Shown piece by piece: positions 54,938 to 64,000 of a DNA stretch of 64,000 nt. The notes under the pieces are model-generated. The model was not told where the DNA came from. It saw only the letters and a program-made list of their open reading frames with translations, and ran no database searches. The position numbers were made by a program, and so were the translations under genes. Location: positions 34,492,713-34,556,712 of the forward strand of contig CM024755.1 of assembly GCA_014218235.1 (NCBI GenBank). Direction: 5' to 3'. The stretch is from Colocasia esculenta. Lineage: Eukaryota; Streptophyta; Magnoliopsida; Alismatales; Araceae. The stretch's first letter is position 1; every line of letters begins with the position of its first letter.

Positions 54938-56946
54938 TTTCGGACAGCTGATTCCTTCTGTTCGGTCGACTGACTTTGTGTTTTTCTGACAGGACTCCTT
55001 CTTCCAGAAGTGTCAGCAGAAACCCTGCGAAACTCAAACTCAAACTCATACCTTATTTACACTCCCCATCGTTTAAGTAAATGTTATAATTTGGTATAAT
55101 ATTTACTTAAGATATTACATGTAAATAAGGAAGTACCCCCCATTTGAATACAATAAAAATATTAGAAAAATTATATCTCTTACCAATAAAAAGTCAACTC
55201 TCCCACCGAAGGAAAAAAATACAATTTTGGCGATTCCATCAAAATAGCGTCTTTCTAATCTCTCATAATTTGGCCTACCTGAAAGTCTCATAATTCAAAT
55301 AAACCTAGTAGAATGCTAAAAATCCACGATCCGGCGAAAAATGATAAACATGCATATGACTTCTCCAAGGGAGCCCTCTCCTACTAAAAAGGAAGTCAAA
55401 CATGTCCATTTCTTATTTTACATTAATATGACTTTTACATGATATTATCTCCAATTCTAAATAAAAATTAGTAATTGAATGGTTCAATCGACCATATTGA
55501 TTTCATGGCTATCCTCGTGATGTATTCTTCTGTTGACTTTTCGATAAAATGTTTAAGACTTAATATGTTAAGTAAGCTTAAGTACCACATCACAGAGCTA
55601 TTCTCTAAAGCCTAAAAAGGAGTAGAAAATGTTACATGATATCTCCAGAACTTGTAAGTTTAGACATGATATCTCCAGAACTTGTAAGTTTAGACCGTCT
55701 TGTAACTACAACCAGTGTTTCGACATGGTAATATCGTTTGGAAATCTCGTTTAGCATCTGATTCGTAAACTGACTTGATACATCGACTCTCGATTGACTT
55801 CTGAAAGTCCAATCTCGGCTATGAATTACACCTCGAATTTGGTTCACTATCATAAACCTCTCGTATTGCATAACTATGTTACCCCTTGAAACTCCAATCA
55901 TTTCTAGCTCCTTTGAGATTCTTATACAATCTTTTACATGTGCCTTATCCTTGAAATTATAAAGTGCTGCATAATTGTTTGGGAACATAACAATAATGAA
56001 TGTGTACTTACGGTTTGGGTCTTCGGACTCTACTGGATCAAGATGCTTATAGAGGCAAGTCCAGTCCTTGGGAGGAACACCCGAACTCGACCACTGAATC
56101 GGACATGATTCGAATATGTACCAATCGAGAATGGATCTTCCAAACCTGGCCATTGAATCGGTCTATTCGAATATACCCATTGAGAATGGATCTTTCCAAA
56201 CTCAGCCACTGAATCAGTCTATCCGAATATACCCATCGAAAATGGATCTTCTAAACCCGACCACTAAATCGATCTATTCGAATATGTACCCGACGAGAAT
56301 GGACCTATGGAGTGTCTTGGCATCAGACACTGCCTACTGCTTGACTAATGAATTATATGTTATTGTTTCCCATCAGCATGACTTAACTGTGTTGCACTTA
56401 CCGCCAGTACGTGTTCAGTAGACTGCTAGATAGTTATTACACGTTTGATAATGATGGCATGTCATTATGTGCCTGACGCTTGTTATTTTGATTCGGTTCA
56501 TTAATGTATCGGTTTAATCTTGCGTGGTTCAATATTGTACATCTTGATTTGCATTATTCTTCCCTTTCTTGAACACTATTAATTGTTATCCTTGTGTGCA
56601 ACAAATTTTCCTTGATTCCAATATCTATTTCTTTGTTATTAGATGATAAATCCTATTGGGCAAGACTGTTCATACCTACTCTTTTTCCAGGTATTCATCA
56701 GTTCTAGAAGGCGGGATAACGAGAAATTGTGTGCTGAGAGATCAACACTTGTTATGTCTGACCTTTGAATTACTGTTTGGGAATCATGTAAATACCTCAA
56801 CTTTGAGGAATGACTGTTAAATCTATATTTTTATGTTAAGTCATGACCCTGAGCAATTCCTGCTCGAAAAATTTTAAACTTGTTCTCGATTTCCTATTCA
56901 GTTGCGTCTCGACATTTATGGAAATATTAAATGACGTGATGTGACA
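54938..56946 (+). repeat. LTR of gypsy A, piece 3
   Basis: It completes the LTR of element A. It contains a 31-bp tandem duplication at about 55635-55695 and about four 57-bp units at 56085-56310 with GAATGGATCTTCCAAACC and CCACTGAATCGGTCTATTCG. It ends GTGACA at 56946. Confidence 0.75.
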
Positions 56947-56950
56947 GGGT

Positions 56951-56962
56951 TGGTATCAGAGC
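56951..56962 (+). other. Primer-binding site of gypsy A
   Basis: TGGTATCAGAGC lies four bases after the LTR end. Confidence 0.88.
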
Positions 56963-57322
56963 ATGGTTCGAGGATTCAATAACTTAAGAGTTATTTGATC
57001 TTCAACAGCCTAGGGTAACTTCTGAGAATGGGTAGAAACCTGAGGTTAAGCTAGATAATTACAGTTGATTGTAGTTAAACAATTAGTCATATGTAAAAAT
57101 TATGTAAGGTAAAGACATCATTTAATTATTAAGACCAATGTATCAAGTAACAAGATGCACATGGTATTAATTATGTCAATAGTATTAGTTAGACAAGCTA
57201 ACTTCGAAACTGCATGTCAATTAATCAACTTAAACTTATTTGCTCAGTCTAGCGTGATGGAAGAAGAAATACATTAGAAGGAAGCATTCACCTCAAGCAG
57301 TAAAAGAACAATTGGCAACAAG

Positions 57323-57856
57323 ATGATGAGAAGAAAGAAGGAAACCAAGAAAATCAAGCAAATTGATGGGCCAGAGAAAATCAAGAGGCAACTTAGGAAA
57401 GCCTGTGCATGCTGTCGTAAACCAGGTCTTACCAAGGAGAATTGCTGGAGAAAACAAGGAGCTTGTTTGAGATGCGGAAGCTTAAACCATCGAATCTCAG
57501 AATGTCCCGGGACACAATCTAATCGACAAAGTAGCTCAGCGATAGATAAAGGAACGATGAATATCAAAAGAAAGATTGAAGATAGAGACAGTCAGATCAA
57601 TGATAATAATTCCAAGAAGAAGAAGGAAGTGTGTGCATTCTGTCAAAATTGTGGACATGAGAAAGATAAGTGTTGTAGAAAAATTGGAGCATGTTTGAGG
57701 TGCAAAAATTTAGATAATCAAGTTTCAGAATGTTTTGAGAGCCCATCTACTTAGCAAAATAACTCAACATCTGATGAAGGACCTCAGAATGTCAAAGAAA
57801 AGGTAGAAGATGGTCAAAACATTATTGAATCCAAGAAGAAGAAAGAAGTCAGCACA
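57323..57856 (+). pseudogene. Gag zinc-knuckle remnant of gypsy A, tandemly duplicated
   Basis: The frame from 57323 encodes basic sequence, then a double knuckle: CACCRKPGLTKENCWRKQGA with CLRCGSLNHRISECP. After about 40 residues it repeats as CAFCQNCGHEKDKCCRKIGA with CLRCKNLDNQVSECF. A third partial unit (ESKKKKEVSTY) starts before element B. Several knuckle residues are changed (for example His to Leu in GLTKE). The capsid core of gag is absent between the primer site and here. A TAG follows SPST. Confidence 0.75.
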
Positions 57857-60530
57857 TATAACACCCCAAAATTTTTATTTTTAGAAAAACATGAATAATA
57901 AAGTTATTGGACTTAAGCATTAGTCTTAAATAGAAATAATTGATATTTGGGTATGATTAGTATTAACTAACGTTACCCCAGTGTCGTACTCGGACGTGCG
58001 CGCTTCCACAGGGCGACACTGAAAAACAATAACGAAAATGAAATTCGAGAACACCATAATTTCCATAAAAATATGGAGATCTCAGAAATGTAAATATCTG
58101 AAATTTTCGACGTGTGGATTTCGAGGTTAAGTCGACGCGACCATTTTCTGGGTGATTTTTCACCTACTGTAAAATAAATTCTAAAAATTAAACTAAAATC
58201 ACTATAATTTGTAAAATGATTATATTAGGCTATGGTTGAAATTTGAAGACAAATGGATATCATTTGAACATGTTTATATTAGGTTTATTAGGCCAGTTGA
58301 ATTTTGGGTTATTTACGTACATAATTTCTGGGATTTTACGGGAGCTTACGTGTGGAGCCTTGGAGAGGCCAGCACACTTAAGGGTAAGGTAATCATGGAG
58401 GATAACTACGTGTGAGCTTGGGAATCCTTGCATGTGCGACGTGTTAAGGTGAAAACCAAAGAGTTTTTACCATGACACCTCATGGCCGACGTGCCTCTGC
58501 ATGAGGAAGTCATGAGGCTTATAAAAGCCATTCCCTCTCTTGAGTTCGAACCTTTCTACACCTTGGCTCCGGTCTCTGTTCTTGCTCTTCCCTACTCTTG
58601 GCTGCTAGAAGTGTGGTGGAGGAGCTCCTAGAACTACTGCTGGGGAGTTGTGGGAGTTGCTAGCTCCGTTGCACCTGCAACTGTTTTCACTTCTACTCCT
58701 GTGGGCCACTGTAGCTGTGGTACTTTGGTGCTAACAGAGCCGGCACGCCATCAATTGTGAGGAGAAGCCCTTCTCCTGCTGGCTTAGGTTCCCTCGTTGG
58801 GAAGGTGTAAAGAATTACCTGTTCAGCAAGGTAGTATTCAATTCCCTCTGGTTCAGATTTGTCTTCCACACATGATAAGAATTTCTTGGTGATTAAACTA
58901 GTGGCTATACCTATGGTTCTTCTATTTTTTCTTCCAGTCATGATAGAAGTACTCTTGTTGGGAGAGGAACAACCTTGTTCCATTTTAGAAATTAACTCCT
59001 ATTCCCTTCTTCCACCCTTGATCTTTGTACATGCTATAAAGTTGTAGAAGTCTCAATTATCTTTGTAGGATAATATGAAGACTTCGGTTTAGATGGTTGA
59101 TACTTCAAGTTTTGATTTAGATCCATAAAATATTTTGTGGTTTAGTGTCCATCATGTAGGAACCTTCCATCCAACCATTGCTATCAAGGTTCTACTTCTA
59201 GTACTAACTTATGTTTAGTTTCAAGCAAGTCAAGTTTGAATTGCAAACCTCTTCTGGCATCTTGTTTGTTCGGTTTATAAACCACTATGAGAACTATAAT
59301 TAGACTCTTCTATTTGATATAAAACATGTCTTGGTTCATAGATTCTAAAATTAGGGTGGTTAGGATAGATTTAAAGTCCTTTCTGAAAGTTCTGCAGCTA
59401 CCTGTCGACAACCAGCCCAAAGCTGTCGACAGGCGCATGCCTTCCAGAACTCCAGGTTTCTAGACTGTGTGGATCTGTCGACAGATCCCTTGTTGCTGTC
59501 GACAGATACACACAGAGCCAGAAAACCTGGGCTCTGTCTGCTTCTACCTGTCGACAGCCCCTTCCTGGCTGTCGACAGCTATGACCCTGATTCGGATTTC
59601 AACACTTTTTCATGTGTGAATCCTTGCTTAAACTCCACCCTATTGGCCTACCAAGTTACCCCCTTAATTGTCTTAGTGTTTACTGTCATTTCATTGTAAA
59701 GATTACTCTCTTGGTGTACCTTACTCACCCTTGAGTTATCCTTGAAATTGTCAACTCTAAATGGTACTCCGTTGAGTCCATTCTTCTGTATTCGGTAATT
59801 GAGTACATGTAACTTGATATCTGAGAGTTCAAATGCTTGAACACCTTGTGAGATATGGTTAGTTGATGATGATGACATTTATTGGGTTCTTGGACCGCAC
59901 TTGACTGAAATGCTTGTGCAAATAGGGCTGGTCCAGTCCTGGGAGGAGCACCCGAATTCATTTTCGGACCACGTGGAATGATAAAGGGCATTTGGATGTC
60001 TGGCATTACATCAAACATTTTCTGAATATGGTCATCATGATCCCTGTACTATGTAACTGATATGTGAATCAATTATTGAGCTATATATCTGAGCAGTATC
60101 TGAGCTTTACTGTCATTGCATCAAGTTTACTGTTCTGAAATCTGGTGTGTCTCATTGATATTCCGTTCTGTCCTTGTCTTGGTTGTCATGTATATATATT
60201 CTTGAACTATAGAATTTGAATTCTACTGGGCTAGTTAGCTCATTATTTCCTACCATTTTCAGGTGATACAGCTGGGGATGACGTTTAAGGGTTTGAGTGC
60301 TGAGTGGACCGACCGTGACGAACAAGCCAACTAGTTTCTATTTCTATTTAGTAGTGTGAAATGAGAAATGTAAAATAAGTTGTTTTGATCTATTCATCTC
60401 TTAGTTGTTTTGAGGAGTATCTATGTAATAAAACTTCCGCTTATGACGTTATGAATGGATAGATAATTATTACCTTTTGTACCTGTTTTTCTGTCACTTC
60501 TGATAAATAGCCTTTTATTAGGACGTGACA
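57857..60530 (+). repeat. 5' LTR of gypsy B
   Basis: It is about 2,674 bp. A CTTATAAAAGC box lies near 58519. A cluster of CTGTCGACAG palindromes lies at 59404-59575. Short open frames in it are not genes. Confidence 0.82.
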
Positions 60531-60538
60531 AATAAATT

Positions 60539-60550
60539 TGGTATCAGAGC
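60539..60550 (+). other. Primer-binding site of gypsy B
   Basis: TGGTATCAGAGC begins eight bases after the LTR. Confidence 0.88.
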
Positions 60551-60657
60551 CTTAGTTCGATAAACCTAGGGAAACCAGTGAGTTGGGGTAGAAACTTGGG
60601 ATTAGTTAGTATGATTTTTGTAATCATGTAAATGCTTAACCTGTTAATTATTTCAGA

Positions 60658-60891
60658 ATGGACATGAATGCCCAAGAAAGGTTGGTTGCTGCCATGGAAA
60701 TGCTACGTCAGGATATAGAGCTATATGCTCAAGTGCAGCGAGAAGCCCACTTGCAAATTAAGGAAGAGGTGCTCAACTTGACTGCGGGTGCTTTCATGGC
60801 AGGCAATCCCTGTGCTTCTCTAGAAACTATGAGCCAAGTTATGATCAATCTGGATTACTTGAGGTTGGGGCAGGATCTGTTGCTCCACTAA
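60658..60891 (+). CDS. Small ORF between primer site and gag
   Basis: A 77-codon frame starts ATGGACATGAATGCCC right after a TTTCAG and encodes an acidic, helical peptide (ERLVAAMEMLRQDIELYAQV, SQVMINLDYLRLGQDLLLH). I do not recognise a family. It may be an upstream ORF in the leader or a remnant exon. Confidence 0.35.
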   Translation: MDMNAQERLVAAMEMLRQDIELYAQVQREAHLQIKEEVLNLTAGAFMAGNPCASLETMSQVMINLDYLRLGQDLLLH

Positions 60892-61319
60892 GTTGAAGGT
60901 CATTGGGAGGCATTGACTGATGCTACTAGAGAGCTTTACCACGGGGCCGGAGTAGAACAGTAAGCACCGCCAATGGAAACCGTTATAGATCTGACCCGAA
61001 ACTAGAAGAAGACTTAGATCACTCATCTTTTTGTATACCTCTCTTTTTGTGTAAATATTAGTTGTAAATATGTAACTCCCATATGTGGAGTGAGAGGTTA
61101 GTGGAGGTTGGAGTTCTGTATATTTGGTAAACTTGGTGGGAGAAGACTGTGATATTTTGTGGATACATGGGAATGTATTACAATGTAGATATTTGACTTG
61201 TTAATAGAGATGGTGTGTTATGTGAAATTGAATTGTGTATGTGATGAATGTAAGATTGGGATGCTTGTGAAAATTAATGAATGTATTATTGAATGTTTCA
61301 GATTTCTGTTGATTTAATC

Positions 61320-62555
61320 ATGGATGGTGGTGATGCTAACTGGAGGAAGATGGAAAGTTCTATGCATGATTTGACCCGTGTAATGAAGGCAGTAGCTAGA
61401 AATAACAGTCACAATGGGACAGGCTTATACAAGGATTTCCGAAGTCTGGACCCTCCAAGATTTGCAGGAAGTACTGATCCGGAGGAAGCTGAGAATTGGT
61501 TAAAAGATATTGAAAGGATATTCACAATACTTAAGTGTACGGAAGAAGAAAAGGTTTGTCTCACTACATTCCAATTGGATCGGGATGCTCGTGCTTGGTG
61601 GGAAACTGTGGAAGCTACTCTGGAAGATTCAAATCAAGTTAGTTGGGAAGTGTTTGTAGAACTGTTTAATGAGCAATATTTCTCTAAGGTGGTTCAGGAG
61701 AAGAAAGCGAATGAATTTGTTGGGTTAAAGCAGCTAAGAATGTCGATATCCGAGTATGAGGCTCAATTTGCCCGATTGTCAAAATATGCTCCTCATCTTA
61801 TATCCACGGAAAAGCTAAAGGCTAAGAGGTTTATGAATGGATTGCGTCCCAATTTTATTACGCAGCTAACTCCTCATCTGATTACTACCTATTCAGAAAT
61901 GGTAAAAAGAGCCTTGGTATTTGAAGCTGCGAACGAAACTGTGGATAAGATTAGAGGGAAATCTGGAGAAGGGTCTTCAGATCGAAAAAGGAAGTATGAG
62001 TCGGGGAATGCCCCGAAGGTTCAGCAAGCTGCTAAGAAGGCAGGCAAAGCTCTGATAGGGAGTAAGGATGTTTGTAAGCATTGCCATCGTGTTGGGCATA
62101 AGGTTGAGAATTGCTGGCGTAAATTGGGTGCATGTTTCCATTGTGGCAGCACTCAACACCGAATTCCGGACTGCCCGATGGCTAAGACAGCACCAACAAA
62201 TAAGAACCCCCAAGTAAAGCAAGGAAGACTACAAGCCATTCAGGATGTGGAACCTGAATCCCCGCAGGAAGGCGGATTGATTGAAGGTACTTTATTAGTA
62301 AACTCAAAACCTGCATTTGTGTTATTTGATTCTGGAGCTACGCACTCTTTCATTAGCTATGAGTTTGCTAAATTGTTGGATGTAAAGTCAGTTCCATTAA
62401 CCACACAACTTGAGGTTGCAACTCCTTTAAGTGAGGGTAAAAAGCTTAAAGAATATTACCCTGTTAGCCATATTATTGTCAAAGGACATGATTTACCCAG
62501 TGATCTAATATGTTTAGAAATGTGGGATTATGATGTAATCCTTGGGGTTGATTAG
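61320..62555 (+). pseudogene. Gypsy B gag and protease
   Basis: The likely start is ATG at 61320 (MDGGDANWRKMESSMHDLT). The gag core reads FRSLDPPRFAGSTDPEEAEN, WLKDIERIFTILKC, FQLDRDARAWWETVE and FNEQYFSKVVQEKK. Two adjacent zinc knuckles follow, CKHCHRVGHKVENC and CFHCGSTQHRIPDC. The protease active site is VLFDSGATHSFIS, and YDVILGVD precedes a TAG at 62553. Homology continues in frame after it (LSKYHANLDC), so the stop lies within the protease end where a Trp is usual. Up to that point the 411-codon frame is intact. Confidence 0.9.
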
Positions 62556-64000
62556 CTATCGAAATACCATGCAAATCTCGATTGCCAATGGAGACAAGTG
62601 ACTTTCCTAGGAGAGGAAAATTATTCTATAACTTTTGATAAACCCCAAACCAAAAGAATACCAATAATTTCAGCAATGAAAGCTTGTAAATTAGTACAAA
62701 AGGGTTGTCAAGGGTATTTGGCTTCCGTGACCCTATTAAATCAGAGCATTGTGGGATTGGAAGATATTCCGGTAGTAAGAGAATTTCTTGATGTTTTCCC
62801 TGAAGAGCTACCTGGCGTACCACCTGTTAGAGAGGTGAATTTTTCAATTGAATTGGTGCCAGGAGCTACACCAATTTCTAGAACACCCTACAGAATGTCA
62901 ATAGAAGAACTGAAAGAACTGAAAAGACAATTGTTGGAATTGATAGAGAAGGGATTCATTAGACCTAGTACCTCACCTTGGGGTGCTCCGATTCTATTTG
63001 TTAAGAAAAAGGATGGGTCTATGCAGTTGTGTATAGATTATCGCAGTTAAATCAATTGACTATAAAGAATAAGTACCCACTTCCGAGAATTGATGATCTA
63101 TTTGATCAATTGTCTGTAGCTCAGTGTTTTTCCAAGATTGATTTAAGATCTGGATATCATCAGCTTAAAATTCAAGAATCAGATATTTATAAAACGGCCT
63201 TTCGAACAAGATATGGACATTATGAATTTGTGGTGATGCCGTCTGGATTGACCAATGCACCGGCTGCATTTATGCGTCTGATGAATGATGTGTTCAGATC
63301 TTATTTAGATTAGTTTGTGGCTGTATTTATTGATGATATACTGATCTACTCCAAAAGTATGGAGGAGCACGAAGTCCATCTACGGATCACTTTGCAATTG
63401 TTACGAGACAACAAGTTATATGCAAAGTTTAGCAAGTGTGAATTTTGGTTGAAAGAAGTAATGCTCTTAGGACACATTATTTCTAAAGAAGGTCTATCAG
63501 TAGACTCTTCAAAGATTGAAACCATACAGAAATGGGAACAACCTAAGAATCTTACTGAAGTAAGAAGTTTTCTAGGCATGGCCTGTTACTACCGGCGATT
63601 TGTCAAGGATTTTTCTAGAATTGCCTCACCTCTTACACAGTTGACTAGAAAAGGAATTGCTTTTATCTGGAATGAGAATTGTGAGGAAACATTCCAATTG
63701 TTAAAAGAATGTCTGTCATCTGCGCCAATTCTAGCTTTGCCGGTGGAAGGAAAAATATTTGAGGTTTATACTGATGCTTCCAACATTGGACTGGGATGTG
63801 TATTAATGCAAGATGGAAGAGTTATTGCCTATGCTTCAAGACAATTGAAGACTCACGATAAGAACTACCCAGTACATGATTTAGAATTGGGTGCTGTGGT
63901 CTTTGCTTTTAAGCTTTGGAGACACTACCTGTATGATAACTAATTCATAGTGTACTCCGATCATAAGAGTCTCAAGTATTTGTTTTCACAAAAAGAACTG
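62556..64000 (+). pseudogene. Gypsy B reverse transcriptase and RNase H start
   Basis: In frame after the TAG the sequence reads FLDVFPEELPGVPPVREVNF, RTPYRMSIEELKELK, SPWGAPILFVKKKDGS and CIDYR. A one-base deletion near 63046 shifts the frame into LNQLTIKNKYPLPRIDDLF, FSKIDLRSGYHQL and FVVMPSGLTNAPAAFM. A TAG at 63311 follows SYLD. The catalytic motif is VFIDDILIYSKS, then FLGMACYYRRFVKDFS. RNase H begins FEVYTDASNIGLGCVLM. Another stop (TAA, 63941) follows LYDN, and homology goes on (VYSDHKSLKYLF) to the window edge. Confidence 0.9.

Larger units (their letters stand above)
48312..57856 (+). mobile_element. Gypsy element A (old; nested; truncated by element B)
   Basis: The 5' LTR starts TGTAACACCTGG at 48312 and ends GATGTGACA at 56946, followed by a TGGTATCAGAGC primer-binding site. 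It is interrupted by two solo LTRs, each with a perfect 5-bp duplication; its net length is about 3.25 kb. The interior keeps only gag zinc-knuckle sequence before related element B begins at 57857. LTR regions of A and B share blocks such as CCAGTCCTTGGGAGGAACACCCG (A, about 56060) and its B counterpart near 59928. TGTAACACC ends and the Met-type primer site suit a Tekay/Del-like chromovirus. Confidence 0.75.
57857..64000 (+). mobile_element. Gypsy element B (5' LTR, gag-pol; continues past the window)
   Basis: The LTR starts near 57857 (TATAACACCCC, with the expected TG changed to TA) and ends GGACGTGACA at 60530. A TGGTATCAGAGC primer site, a small ORF, gag, protease and reverse transcriptase/RNase H follow in order. 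Stops and a frameshift break gag-pol. Family features agree with a Tekay/Del-like chromovirus, but the integrase and chromodomain lie beyond 64000, so lineage is provisional. Confidence 0.88.

Noticed and set aside
55632..56153. 173-codon minus-strand ORF in the LTR of gypsy A
   Set aside because: It spans LTR sequence shared with element B and has no recognisable domain; the end is a tandem repeat.

Overview
This is plant nuclear DNA. It has plant LTR retrotransposons (Ty3/gypsy Tat-type and a probable chromovirus, Ty1/copia), CACTA, PIF/Harbinger and hAT DNA transposons, GT-AG introns, and one host gene: the first exon of a temperature-induced lipocalin (TIL) at the left edge. The GC-rich TIL exon suggests a monocot; this is an inference. 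Almost everything else is nested transposable elements.

Layout. (1) 1-1455: TIL exon 1 on the minus strand, with its upstream region. (2) 1461-38271: a 36.8-kb Tat-type gypsy element with 827-bp LTRs and target duplication ATTGG. Its 5' LTR is split by a 9.2-kb PIF/Harbinger element (1900-11127, duplication TAA). Its gag is split by a 19.1-kb CACTA element (12955-32091, duplication ATT). (3) Inside the CACTA: about 36 copies of a 178-bp satellite in the last intron of a TNPA-like gene; a 5.8-kb gag-only LTR element (20755-26518) splitting the TNPD gene; a 417-bp fold-back made from a fragment of NRPD2/NRPE2, the second-largest subunit of RNA polymerases IV and V; and a solo LTR (28203-30304). 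(4) 39343-45094: a young Ty1/copia element (two differences between 244-bp LTRs) with one stop codon in an otherwise open gag-pol. (5) 45425-48311: a second, decayed CACTA, cut by gypsy element A (48312-57856). The LTR of A holds two more solo LTRs (49135-51314 and 51739-54937, the latter with an hAT MITE), and its interior is cut by a related gypsy element B (57857 to the window end).

Two observations stand out. First, the CACTA carries an inverted duplication of a gene for the RNA-directed DNA methylation machinery, in a 5' intron of its own transposase gene. A hairpin RNA from it could lower host silencing, much as rice miR820 (also CACTA-borne) targets DRM2. Second, the Harbinger element carries, beside its transposase and Myb/SANT genes, a broken gene for an RNase-H1-N-terminal (viroplasmin-type) domain followed by a membrane anchor.

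All intron, motif and identity statements were read by eye. No alignments or searches were run.
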